Below, in pieces: positions 16,110-25,500 of a DNA stretch of 32,868 nt (positions are counted from its first letter, which is position 1; every line of letters begins with the position of its first letter). The position numbers and the translations under genes were made by a program. This stretch comes from Nitrososphaerota archaeon. Lineage in GTDB: Archaea; Thermoproteota; Nitrososphaeria; Nitrososphaerales; Nitrosopumilaceae. The stretch is from the NCBI GenBank assembly GCA_028867615.1, contig JAGWGC010000006.1, forward strand, positions 1-32,868. The letters run 5' to 3'. The notes below the pieces were generated by a model. It did no database searches and was not told where the DNA came from. It saw only the letters and a program-made list of their open reading frames with translations.

Positions 16110-16769
16110 TTGGATTTAGAAAAATTCACTGAAGATGTCTATACCGTTGCTGAGAAACTAACCCGTGATCAGACACCTGAAATAAAATCAAAGACAAATT
16201 TTGTAAGGGAGCGACTAATTGAGCTGTACAAAAAAAACCTGGTTAAGATCAATCATTCAGTATTGGAGATAATCTGTGCTTCAAACCTAATATCTCGTGG
16301 ATATACAGTAGATATTGAAAAGCAACTCTCAAACATTCTGGTCTGCGATGTGTTTGCAACAAAAGGGGACGGTACGCTGATTTTGGAAATAGAAACAGGT
16401 TTTACACCACCCGACCATGCGCTTGATACTATCGACTATTATGTTGCAAGAATATCAAGCAAGATTGCAAGATATAGCAAACATTGTTCCAAGTTTGCAC
16501 TAGCTACACCCGTTGTTGGAATTTTGCCAATCCCGAAATTATTCTTGAAACCTCCAAAGGATAGAAAACCAGAAGAAGTCCAAAAGATAAAATTGTTAGT
16601 AGACAGGTTTTACAAGAATCCGCCAATTGAACCAGAGGACATCCTAAATGCCCATCTGCATTCAATATATTTGATAAACATAGACAAGGGTTTTGCAAAA
16701 CAGCTAGACCCGTATACATATCTCGAACTGACTGGAAAACTACAAGATGCAAGTGAACTTGACCTGTAA
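16110..16769 (+). CDS. Hypothetical protein, possible PD-(D/E)xK nuclease fold
   Basis: A 219-residue soluble protein. The segment ISRGYTVDIEKQLSNILVCD followed by VFATKGDGTLILEIETGFTP has the helix-strand pattern and the D...ExE spacing seen in PD-(D/E)xK nuclease-like folds, with Glu where the usual catalytic Lys stands. The C-terminal half (LFLKPPKDRKPEEVQKIKLL) is unrecognised. The start is a TTG (no in-frame ATG at the front), with a TTAAAC box about 30 bases before it. A nuclease-like role is only a suggestion from pattern. Confidence 0.68.
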   Translation: MDLEKFTEDVYTVAEKLTRDQTPEIKSKTNFVRERLIELYKKNLVKINHSVLEIICASNLISRGYTVDIEKQLSNILVCDVFATKGDGTLILEIETGFTPPDHALDTIDYYVARISSKIARYSKHCSKFALATPVVGILPIPKLFLKPPKDRKPEEVQKIKLLVDRFYKNPPIEPEDILNAHLHSIYLINIDKGFAKQLDPYTYLELTGKLQDASELDL

Positions 16770-16796
16770 GAGAAAATTTCAATAAACCGCTTTAAC

Positions 16797-16961
16797 ATGT
16801 TGGCACTATTGCTCAAAAGTACCAGGTGTCCTATTTGCAGACAAAAATTTACAGAGCATTCAGAACTACAAGAGCAAATTTGCAGAGTCATAATGTTAAA
16901 AGAGTTCTCAGGAAATTGTCCGGGCTTTGACGTAGGAAAATTGGCAAAAGACTCTGAATAG
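16797..16961 (+). CDS. Small Cys-containing protein, 54 aa
   Basis: ATG at 16797 opens MLALLLKSTRCPICRQKFTE, then HSELQEQICRVIMLKEFSGN and CPGFDVGKLAKDSE. The CPIC pair with two later Cys (positions 30 and 42) suggests a single zinc site. It starts 27 bases after the gene upstream on the same strand and may be cotranscribed with it. Function unknown. Confidence 0.52.
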   Translation: MLALLLKSTRCPICRQKFTEHSELQEQICRVIMLKEFSGNCPGFDVGKLAKDSE

Positions 16962-17224
16962 TCAACAGATGTCACAAACAGTCTTTTTTGAAACAAGTTT
17001 ACCGACCTAGTGCAACATTCTACGAAAAAATGAATCTGAAATATTCTTCCACTGCAAGTGTACCGTTTTTGTTATAAAATATGGTATTTTACCATCTGAT
17101 GATGTGTTTCAAATGAATCACACATTGATTTATGAAATGATGCCATTGTGATACCACTAGGTTGCCCTACTACTTTTTTACGAGTATGTACACAATGAGA
17201 CGATATCGCATGTCATAAAATATC

Positions 17225-17389
17225 TCATGCAGAGTTGCTAGTTTTTACTTTAGACTTGCGCCTCTCACCTGTGCAGAATTTCATCTGTTCCGGCGTATGA
17301 TCTTTGACAAATTTTCCACACATGGCACAAGTGGGGGCAATCACAATAGGTTTTCGTTCAAACTTCGTAAAATTCTTCCCCCTGATCAC
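17225..17389 (-). CDS. Small zinc-knuckle protein, 54 aa
   Basis: The minus-strand frame encodes KNFTKFERKPIVIAPTCAMC, then GKFVKDHTPEQMKFCTGERR and KSKVKTSNSA before TGA. The C-x2-C...H...C pattern and the basic C-terminus look like a real small nucleic-acid or metal binder. The start is uncertain: GTG at 17389, which overlaps the end of the gene upstream, or GTG at 17344. No ATG precedes the Cys pair. Confidence 0.45.
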   Translation of the reverse strand: MIRGKNFTKFERKPIVIAPTCAMCGKFVKDHTPEQMKFCTGERRKSKVKTSNSA

Positions 17390-17753
17390 TTTGTTCTATT
17401 ACGACAAGATTATTTTTATTCATCGATTGGTCAAGTTGAATAATAGACCGCAGTATCAGTGCTGAGATGCCAATGTGTGATGTAAGAAATGCAGTAGCCT
17501 CTTCTATTGCGTTTTCACCTCTATAACCCTCGTCGTATGTCATTTCTATCATCCCCTTGTCGGTCTCTACAAGTGCGGTAATCAAGGAATATGGTCCAAG
17601 TTTTTCATCCTTTCTTTGAATGTATAGATTTAATGTGACATTTTGTACCACATGGCCACGTTCCAAAAATTTTCCTCCTGATAATAATACAACGGTCTTA
17701 TCCGGGGTTCTGCCAATTCTTTCCGAGTCTGCAACTTCAACCACTTTTACCAT
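17358..17753 (-). CDS. Hypothetical protein, 131 aa
   Basis: Not recognised. A soluble alpha/beta protein beginning MVKVVEVADSERIGRTPDKT, with strand-rich stretches (VVLLSGGKFLERGHVVQNVT, LNLYIQRKDEKLGPYSLITA) and a helix AIEEATAFLTSHIG before an acidic end QGEEFYEV. No Cys, signal peptide or membrane segment. It overlaps the small zinc-knuckle gene downstream, suggesting cotranscription. Confidence 0.68.
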   Translation of the reverse strand: MVKVVEVADSERIGRTPDKTVVLLSGGKFLERGHVVQNVTLNLYIQRKDEKLGPYSLITALVETDKGMIEMTYDEGYRGENAIEEATAFLTSHIGISALILRSIIQLDQSMNKNNLVVIEQSDQGEEFYEV

Positions 17754-17825
17754 ATGATAATTAAGTGATCATTGTAGATAATCTTTGCCGGCGTCTAATC
17801 ATGAAATTAAAAATTATACATTGAG

Positions 17826-18080
17826 CTACTTTTCATCATCTATTGTTCCGCCCTGGCCATAAATTGCAGGTATTGACACAGTGCTAGTAACATGCGGTAC
17901 ACTTCTTACCTTACCTATTGTCAAATCAACCTTTGTTACATCAGGTGCTTGAATCTTGACAAAAATATCGTATTTGCCCATTATTCCATTTACCTCAACT
18001 ATGTTTGGCAATTCCTTAATTTTTTGTATGACTTCTTTTTCATTTCCAGGCATACATGTTGCAAGAATGTATGTAATCAT
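17826..18080 (-). CDS. Stand-alone Lrp/AsnC ligand-binding (RAM) domain
   Basis: An 84-residue protein that is only the effector-binding domain of Lrp/AsnC regulators, without the helix-turn-helix. It reads MITYILATCMPGNEKEVIQK, IKELPNIVEVNGIMGKYDIF, VKIQAPDVTKVDLTIGKVRS and onwards. Such stand-alone RAM domains can bind amino acids or assemble with full-length Lrp proteins. The open frame extends to 18260, but a TATA-like box at 18103-18112, 27 bases before the ATG at 18080, sets the shorter start. Confidence 0.85.
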   Translation of the reverse strand: MITYILATCMPGNEKEVIQKIKELPNIVEVNGIMGKYDIFVKIQAPDVTKVDLTIGKVRSVPHVTSTVSIPAIYGQGGTIDDEK

Positions 18081-18102
18081 GTTCTGCAATACCGCTTTAG
18101 AT

Positions 18103-18112
18103 GTTAAATATC
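18103..18112 (-). promoter_or_regulatory. TATA-like box for the RAM-domain gene
   Basis: Minus-strand GATATTTAAC is centred 27 bases upstream of the ATG at 18080. It lies inside the apparent longer open frame, arguing against the longer start. Confidence 0.5.
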
Positions 18113-18242
18113 TTTTGAAAAACATGATAAATTTTCGAACTGTTTTTCTACTACAAGGTATTTCAATGAAAATAACCCGTGAACAAATCTTCCGTAAAAA
18201 TTTGCGATCATGCCTAAATATGACAGAGTTAATTGGGTCACA

Positions 18243-18992
18243 ATGAGTAAAACTATACATGCAATAGCACTAGCTAGTATCATGGTACTGTCAATCATGA
18301 CATTTGACTGGCCTGCAGGATCAAGCTATGCTGCAAATGCATTCTCTGACAAGGATGAGAAACCAAAACAATTCAAAACAGGCAACGATGGTTTTCATGG
18401 AAAACGAAATAGCTGTCCAAGCCAAAGCTTTTTGGCAGACCCACATTCAAATGTAGCCAAACAAGTTCTAGACATTTCATACCTCGTACAAAATGATGAA
18501 GATTCCGGGGTGGGGAGCTATTGGGCACTTGACCATCTCAATGAACACCTAAAAGTGTGGAAGCTTGCAGACGGTTCATTTTATGCAATCAAAAAGTTTG
18601 ATGGCATATTTACAACACCACAAGGTGCACTAGACCCAGGAACAGGAACACGTGTACAAAACGAATCATCATTTGGTGATATAACTGGAGGTTATGTTGC
18701 TGTGCTTAATGGAACATTTGCTCCTGGTACAAACCCTGTCAATGGCAACATTGGAATATTCAACTATGGTGGAACAACAAGTGACATACTCCTTGGTGCA
18801 TCCAATATTAATGGCGCACCACATCCATACGACTGGACAATGGCCTATTTTAGCACCCAAAGCGGTTTTACCGAAACGCATTGGGGATGGTCATACACTC
18901 TAGACCCAGAATTTCAGTCAAACACTTCGGTTAATCAATGGTGCAACTATGACAACATAGACGGCGGAAACTCTGGCGACATCAGATCATAA
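18243..18992 (+). CDS. Uncharacterised secreted protein, 249 aa
   Basis: An N-terminal signal peptide (MSKTIHAIALASIMVLSIMT, then SSYAANAFS) precedes a Gly/Asn/aromatic-rich, probably all-beta extracellular domain: NDEDSGVGSYWALDHLNEHL, KVWKLADGSFYAIKKFDGIF, GGYVAVLNGTFAPGTNPVNG, GNIGIFNYGGTTSDILLGAS, PYDWTMAYFS and HWGWSYTL. The repeated GxxGxF/Y patterns resemble an uncharacterised family of secreted proteins I recall from scattered bacteria, so acquisition by transfer is possible. ATG 18243 is chosen over 18210 because CCTAAATATG (18213-18222) lies 26 bases before it. No catalytic motif is recognised. Confidence 0.72.
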   Translation: MSKTIHAIALASIMVLSIMTFDWPAGSSYAANAFSDKDEKPKQFKTGNDGFHGKRNSCPSQSFLADPHSNVAKQVLDISYLVQNDEDSGVGSYWALDHLNEHLKVWKLADGSFYAIKKFDGIFTTPQGALDPGTGTRVQNESSFGDITGGYVAVLNGTFAPGTNPVNGNIGIFNYGGTTSDILLGASNINGAPHPYDWTMAYFSTQSGFTETHWGWSYTLDPEFQSNTSVNQWCNYDNIDGGNSGDIRS

Positions 18993-19102
18993 TCCCAGAA
19001 AACCCTTTTTTATTTTCCATCACATTACTAGACTATCTCTAAACCAATTTGTTACATTATTTGCACACAGCACAGTATCACAGCACAACTAAAACTCTGG
19101 AT

Positions 19103-19561
19103 ATGAAACTAAAAGATGATGCCACAGCCAAGCTGATAAAAATGTCAGAAAGTGTCAGGGAGGAAATAACGAGAGACATATTAGATACATTTGGTGTTGA
19201 CATATCAAAACAAGAACTAGTGCATCACGACAAGACAAAACCTGTCTGGACCCAACAGATTCGTGACAACAGGGCCTTGAAGCACGAACTTGATTCGTTC
19301 CTAAATCTAGTGAAAAACAATGTAGAACACCTGCCGGAAATGATAAAATTTGAAAGGGAGCACCCTCTGGCTATTGAAGAAAATAATTCTCATGATTCCA
19401 TATCATATGATCTCGAGTTTCTCTGGATATGTGAGTCTCATGTGAAAAAATTTGAAAAGGAAAAACACTTATCACAAAAGGAAATATCAAGATATAATAT
19501 TCAAATTCAAGAGCTAAAAGACAAGATACGATACATTACAGTAGATAACCTTCAGAAATAA
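19103..19561 (+). CDS. Hypothetical charged helical protein, 152 aa
   Basis: Not recognised. It begins MKLKDDATAKLIKMSESVRE and is rich in Lys, Glu and Asp, with long helical stretches (LKHELDSFLNLVKNNVEHLP, HVKKFEKEKHLSQKEISRYN) likely to form coiled coils. The frame is open upstream to a TTG at 19049, but the ATG at 19103 begins the charged region and is preferred. It converges closely on the PEFG-anchored gene. Confidence 0.6.
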   Translation: MKLKDDATAKLIKMSESVREEITRDILDTFGVDISKQELVHHDKTKPVWTQQIRDNRALKHELDSFLNLVKNNVEHLPEMIKFEREHPLAIEENNSHDSISYDLEFLWICESHVKKFEKEKHLSQKEISRYNIQIQELKDKIRYITVDNLQK

Positions 19562-19569
19562 TACTTGAT

Positions 19570-20343
19570 CTACAAGTGAATTTCGGAAACCCTTGACAAA
19601 ACAACTACTGCAATTAAAGATATAGATATTGCAAGACCTGCCAACGGACCAAATTCTGGAATTACCGTGGCGCCAACCAATTCAAGTTCTGTAGAATTTG
19701 CAGGAATTGAGCAATCAAGTATGCGTATAGTATCAGTCTCACTCTGCGAACACAAGATCTGGTTTCCGTCAACTTTTAATACGATATTTCCTCCAGGTGT
19801 ATCAATTATTTTTTTCGGAATTTGATATTCCTGGTTTGCAGAATTGCCAGACACTTGTGATGTATCCATTGAAATTTTTATTGTATTATCAGTAGTAGAT
19901 ACTGAGACATCACCATATTTTATCATGTTTGTGCCATTTGTTCTTATTTTTATTTCACTATCAAAAACAGGGATTGTACTCAACGTTCCAGAATCTAGTA
20001 CAAAATGTAACTGACCGGAGGAATTGTTGTACTTGATATTGACAGTATATGTGCCACCCAAGGAATCATCGTTTAATACAAAATCGTGAACAAATAGATT
20101 GTTTAACAAGCTTACCTGTCCCACATCATAGACATTCCCCATGGGATTTCGAACAATTATGTTTACTGGATTACTGTTTACAACTTGGCCAACAGATCCG
20201 CTGATTATCACTTTATCTCCTGGTTGGTACGAACCCTTGTTTACAGACGCCGTAATTCCAGAATTATCTGCATAAACTGGAAGAATGATTGACGGTATGA
20301 CAAGAAGCAAGATTAGAAAAACTATATTTTTTGAGATACTCAT
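19570..20343 (-). CDS. Surface protein with PEFG-type C-terminal sorting signal
   Basis: A 257-residue exported protein. The signal peptide is MSISKNIVFLILLLVIPSII ending VYADN. The body is Ig/MG2-like beta sandwich in character (GITASVNKGSYQPGDKVIIS, GGTYTVNIKYNNSSGQLHFV). The C-terminus has VIPEFGP, a hydrophobic helix LAGLAISISLIAVVVLS and a short basic tail RVSEIHL, the PEFG-CTERM arrangement processed by archaeosortases in thaumarchaea. It is therefore probably anchored on the cell surface. A TTG precedes the ATG directly; ATG 20343 is chosen. Its ligand or role is unknown. Confidence 0.85.
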   Translation of the reverse strand: MSISKNIVFLILLLVIPSIILPVYADNSGITASVNKGSYQPGDKVIISGSVGQVVNSNPVNIIVRNPMGNVYDVGQVSLLNNLFVHDFVLNDDSLGGTYTVNIKYNNSSGQLHFVLDSGTLSTIPVFDSEIKIRTNGTNMIKYGDVSVSTTDNTIKISMDTSQVSGNSANQEYQIPKKIIDTPGGNIVLKVDGNQILCSQSETDTIRILDCSIPANSTELELVGATVIPEFGPLAGLAISISLIAVVVLSRVSEIHL

Positions 20344-20419
20344 CAAAAGTCTGTGATATTTCTATGATATTTAACTGTGATTTTATGTCGCATCAGAAAT
20401 TAAATGTCTATGCATGAAC

Positions 20420-21928
20420 CTAGAAGAATGAGTCAAGGCCTTTTTTTGCAACGGGTGCTTCTTGTTGTTCCAGAAACTTGTTCATTTTCTCGCCCATTCC
20501 CTTTGCAGCTGTAACCTTGCGTTTGCCTATCCAGTAATACGTTTCATCAGTTGTATCTTTTGCAATTAATACTACTAGTTTACCATAATCCTTTCTTCCA
20601 GTACGGCCTTTTCTCTGGACATATCGAATCGAACTTGGAACATTATCAAAAAATACTACTAGATTAACTTCTGAAATATCAAGACCCTCCTCACCTACAC
20701 GGGTTGCAATTAATACCTTGTATTGCCCATCACGGAATTTCTGTATTGTCTCTATCTGTTTTTTCTGTTTAAGGCCTGTTTCTCCAGCTTTTCCTATTAA
20801 AAATCCAGAAGGGATTCCCATCTCATTTAGTTTCAGGTGTATGACATCCACTGAATCCCTATAGCTTGTAAAGACAAGTGCCTTTCCAGGAATGTCATGC
20901 AATACCTCCTTTAGTTTTTCCATTTTGGAATGCTCAATTCCTTTTTCCTGTGCTTGTTTTGCAAGCCTTACTGCCCTGCTAAAATTCAGATCATTTTCAA
21001 ACAAGTCTCTTATGCCGACTCCTTTTTTCTCCCGAGTTCTCTCGCAAAACCTAAGAAAGGATGTAACACCGTGAGATTCAAACACGTTTAGTGCATGAAT
21101 AAGACGTATAGCAGTAAAAAGAGGCTTGGCAGCTCGCCTGTTTTGTCTTAAAACAAATTCCCTTACACGCAAGAGTTCAGACATTGACCGGCTTCCAGAA
21201 AGGTTGAGTCCGAGTTTTTTGAGTTCAAGATACCTAGAATCAATTGTGGCTTTTATCAAGGCCTGAATCTCTTTCATCTCTGGTCCAAGTTCAACAGTGA
21301 TCCATTGAGTGTCTGTTTGTTGAACGTATGGACTTACATCTGGACTCTCTTCTGTCCTCTGGGCTATGCTTGTAATCTGTAGTATCTTTACCATTTCCTC
21401 TGCCTTTTGTTTCTCGCTTGGTAAAGTAGCAGTCATGCCAATTATTCTGACACTCATGTTTGCAAAACGCTCTGCAATTCCAGAGTATGCATAATCTCCA
21501 ACTGTCCTATGAGCCTCATCAAATATTACAAGTGAAAACTGATCAGTGGAAACAATCTGTCTGTCAAGATCATTTTTTACAATTTCAGGAGTTGCACAAA
21601 TTATGCTATTTACCCAAAGTTTCTTTCTTTTTGCAAGTAAATCTTCTCCTGTAACAAGAGCAATATCATCAATTAACAAATTATTTTTTAAAAACTCATA
21701 ATGCTGATGCGCCAAGACTCTGGTAGGGGCCAAGAATAAGACCCCCCCTTTTCCTCTTGACATAAATTCTGCAATCACATGCAATGCAACAGTAGTCTTA
21801 CCAAGCCCTGTTGGAAGTACAATTAGACAATTTTCTGCAATTGCCTGTCTTGCCAAGTTGTCTTGATAATCCCTGTGCTCTATGCTTGATTTTTTGATAT
21901 ACCGGTGTTCTACGAAATTGCCACTCAA
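20420..21928 (-). CDS. hef: Hef/FANCM-type superfamily 2 DNA helicase
   Basis: A 502-residue SF2 helicase acting on branched DNA at stalled forks. Motifs in order are VLPTGLGKTTVAL (Walker A), LFLAPTRVLAHQH (Ia), VIFDEAHRTVGDYAY (II), IGMTATLP (III), ALVFTSYRDSV (IV), LIATRVGEEGLDI (V) and YVQRKGRTGRK (VI). The ERCC4-type nuclease domain of euryarchaeal Hef is absent, so a separate XPF-like nuclease may partner it. It ends KKGLDSFF, which resembles a PCNA-interacting peptide. The start is a TTG at 21928, because the upstream ATG runs straight into TAA. It is divergent from the dCMP deaminase-polB pair. Confidence 0.9.
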   Translation of the reverse strand: MSGNFVEHRYIKKSSIEHRDYQDNLARQAIAENCLIVLPTGLGKTTVALHVIAEFMSRGKGGVLFLAPTRVLAHQHYEFLKNNLLIDDIALVTGEDLLAKRKKLWVNSIICATPEIVKNDLDRQIVSTDQFSLVIFDEAHRTVGDYAYSGIAERFANMSVRIIGMTATLPSEKQKAEEMVKILQITSIAQRTEESPDVSPYVQQTDTQWITVELGPEMKEIQALIKATIDSRYLELKKLGLNLSGSRSMSELLRVREFVLRQNRRAAKPLFTAIRLIHALNVFESHGVTSFLRFCERTREKKGVGIRDLFENDLNFSRAVRLAKQAQEKGIEHSKMEKLKEVLHDIPGKALVFTSYRDSVDVIHLKLNEMGIPSGFLIGKAGETGLKQKKQIETIQKFRDGQYKVLIATRVGEEGLDISEVNLVVFFDNVPSSIRYVQRKGRTGRKDYGKLVVLIAKDTTDETYYWIGKRKVTAAKGMGEKMNKFLEQQEAPVAKKGLDSFF

Positions 21929-22052
21929 TTAATTCATAATTGTCATCATCTTGGTAAAAAGCTTGTTTAGAATAGAAAGTTGATCTTTACTTACTACTCT
22001 TTTCACTCCAAGATGTTTGTAATCTTATATTGGACCGTTATACAGTCTCCAT

Positions 22053-22589
22053 ATGAACAAGTCATTCGACCGTCCTACGTGGGACGAGTATTTTATGCTC
22101 CAAGCAGAGTTGGCAAAATTACGATCAAATTGCATTACAAGACAAGTTGGTGCAGTAATTGTACGAGAAAACAGACAGATTGCCACAGGCTATAATGGAA
22201 CGCCTCCAGGGGTAAAAAATTGCTTCGAGGGCGGCTGTAAAAGATGTCAACTTCGAATAGAAGGTAAAGTTGCATCAGGCGAAGGTCTTGACAGGTGCCT
22301 ATGCAACCATGCTGAAGCAAATGCCATAATGCATTGCGCCATACTTGGAGTAGGATCTGGCACCAAAAACTCTACCCTGTATACCACATTTATCACATGT
22401 TTAGAGTGTAGCAAAATGGCAATCACAATCGGGATTAAAAGAATAGTCTGCCTTGGAAATTATCCTGAGACAGATTATGAATTGTTACACGAAGCTGGAT
22501 TAGAGATAGTGATTTTGGACAAGAGTCGAATAAATCATTGGATAAGGGTTCTCCTTGAAGAGCCAAATGCCCATCTAACACCAAAGTGA
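22053..22589 (+). CDS. dCMP deaminase
   Basis: Deoxycytidylate deaminase, which makes dUMP for dTTP synthesis and balances DNA precursors. The 178-residue protein has the N-terminal RPTWDEYFMLQAELAKLRSN, CITRQVGAVIVRENRQIATG, YNGTPPGVKNC, the zinc and catalytic motif CNHAEANAI, and TTFITCLECSKMAI, where the usual PCxxC reads TCLEC. The start follows a CTTATATT box (22024-22031) by about 26 bases. It is 7 bases upstream of polB on the same strand, linking precursor supply to replication. Confidence 0.92.
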   Translation: MNKSFDRPTWDEYFMLQAELAKLRSNCITRQVGAVIVRENRQIATGYNGTPPGVKNCFEGGCKRCQLRIEGKVASGEGLDRCLCNHAEANAIMHCAILGVGSGTKNSTLYTTFITCLECSKMAITIGIKRIVCLGNYPETDYELLHEAGLEIVILDKSRINHWIRVLLEEPNAHLTPK

Positions 22590-22596
22590 TGGCATC

Positions 22597-25500
22597 ATGT
22601 CAAACGCAATAGAAGAAGTAACAACCACCATGCTACCAGCACTACTGGTGTCGGCAGCATATGATGGTCTGAAAAAATGTGCGGTGCTCAAGTTTTATGA
22701 GCCAAAATCTCAAACGCTAAAACTTTGGTTTGACAATACAGGGCATAAACCATATTGTTATTCAAAACTAGACCCAGAAGAACTAAAATTTTTGTCAAGT
22801 AGAACCGATGTATTAAAACTTGAAAGTGTCAAGCGGGAAGATTTGCTAAAAGACCGCATGATTGACATGACAAAAATTACAGTAACAGATCCACTTGCAA
22901 TTGGTGGCACCCAGACTGACAAGAGTATAAGGAACATCATGGAGACATGGGAGTCAGACATTAAATATTATGAAAACTATCTTTATGACAACTCGTTAAT
23001 TGTTGGCAGGTATTATACCATAGAAGACGGTAAACTCAAAGAGTATTCATATCCGATACCAGATGAGGTCCAGCTTGCACTAAAAGGACTGTTGTTTGAC
23101 AAGATAACAAACATTGGAATAATAGACACAAAGGGATTTCAAAATCACATCAGTGAATGGGCAAATCTTCTCAATCAACCTGTACCCAACATACGGAGAA
23201 TTACCTTTGATATCGAGGTAGAGTCTGAAACAGGAAGAATTCCTGATCCTAAAATTGCTGACAGAAAAATTACGGCGATAGGATTTTGTGCAAGTGATGA
23301 TTTCAAGACAGTTTTTGTCCTAAAGCGGGCAGGACTACAAATGGGAACTGACGAGCTTCCAAAGGATGTCAAGATAAGTTTCTATGAAGAAGATAAGGAG
23401 GCAGACATGTTAAGAGACGCATTCAAGATTTTGGAAAATTATCCATTTGTAATAACATTCAACGGAGATGAATTTGACATGCCTTTCATGTACAACAGGG
23501 CAGAAAGGCTGGGTGTTCCATTAAAGGAAATTCCATTGGTGATGATGCGTGATTCTGCAACTCTTAAAAAAGGCGTACATATTGACCTGTACAGAACATT
23601 TTCCAATCGTTCATTTCAAATCTATGCTTTTTCACACAAGTATAATGACTTTTCACTAAACACCATATGCGAAGGACTAATTGATGAATCCAAGACAGAA
23701 TACGAGGGAGAACTAGAAGATCTCTCTCTTTATGAATTGGGAAACTATTGTTTCAACGATTCAAGAATCACACAAAAACTTACAAGTTTTAACAATGATT
23801 TGTTGATGAATCTTCTTGTCGTCATAACAAGAATTGGACGCATGCCAATTGATGACATATCAAGAATGGGCGTATCTCAATGGATTCGAAGTCTGTTTTA
23901 TTATGAACATCGAAAGCACAATTATTTGATACCGCGAAGGGAAGAACTTGATCAAAAATCTGGTACTGCGTCAACAGAAGCTGTTATCAAAGACAAAAAG
24001 TATCGCGGAGGTCTAGTAGTAGAACCCACAGAAGGAATTCATTTCAATGTATCTGTAATGGACTTTGCAAGTCTGTATCCTAGCATAATCAAGGTGAGAA
24101 ACTTATCCTATGAGACAGTAAGATGCATCCATGATGAATGCAAAAAGAACATGATCCCAGGCACCACGCATTGGGTTTGTACCAAGAAAAATGGTCTGAC
24201 TGCCACATTAATTGGCTCGCTGAGGGACCTACGTGTAAACTATTACAAGAGCTTATCAAAAAACCCAAGCCTTTCTGCTGATCAAAGACAATTGTACACA
24301 GTAGCAAGTCAGGCGCTCAAGGTCATTTTGAACGCAAGCTATGGTGTAATGGGTGCAGAAATATTTCCACTATACTGCCTGCCGGTTGCCGAAGCAACTA
24401 CAGCAGTTGGGAGGTTTACAATTTTAGAAACAATTGAAAAATGTAAATCAGTTGGAATCGAGGTTTTATACGGAGACAGTGTACTTCCGGACACACCAAT
24501 CACAATTCGCAGAAAAGACGGAACAATTGATTTGATTCCAATAGAAACACTGATGCCAAAAACAGTAAGCAATACAAGATATGATAAGCTTGGAGATATT
24601 GAAGTACTGACAGAGAAAGGATTTACGAAAATAAAACATGTCTACCGGCACAAGGTAAAGAAGAAAGGATATCGAATTCTCACCAGAAAAGGATTTGTAG
24701 AATGTACTGAAGATCATAGCCTAGTCATAAATGGAAAAAGTGTAAAACCATCAGATCTAAAAGTGGGAGACAAGATTAATCAGGTTTCATTTAAAACAGA
24801 ATCCAGAATACATGTAAGCCCAGACCTAGGGTGGCTATTTGGTCTTTTTATTTCAAAAGGCACATGTAACACACACAGACATGAAAAGTGTATCAAATAT
24901 TCATGGAGAATTGTAAATCAAGACAAAAAGTTATTGCAAAAAGCACAAAAAATTATACACGAACATTTAGCTTTGGAAACAACCATCGAGGACATTCATA
25001 AAAGATCTTCCACATACGCATTGGTCCCAAAAGACAATCACAAACTATTTGTTGAGTATTTCAAGCTTTTTTGTTATCGTGATGACCACAAGGGAGTACC
25101 ACAACCCATATTGAATGCAAACAATGAGGCAAAGATGGCATTCATAAATGGAATGTCAGATAGAGACACCCATGCCAAGATAAATGGATTGACGATGCTT
25201 GATCAAATACACAAGACCGTTATTGCGGGAGTCATCGTCATGTTGGAACAATTAGGGCTAGAATACTCGCTACAAATAAGAAAAGACAAGCCAAGCGTAT
25301 GTAGACTCGAAATAATTAAAGATCAAAAAAATCGGAGAATAAAACAATCGGATATCATCGAAACAATAGAAAAATTTAGCATAAGTGGATATGTATATGA
25401 TTTGGAAACAAAGAATCATCATTTTTGTGGCGGATTAGGCAATGTCTTGCTACATAATACCGATTCATTATTTTTGAAAGCCCCATCGCAAGATCAGGTG

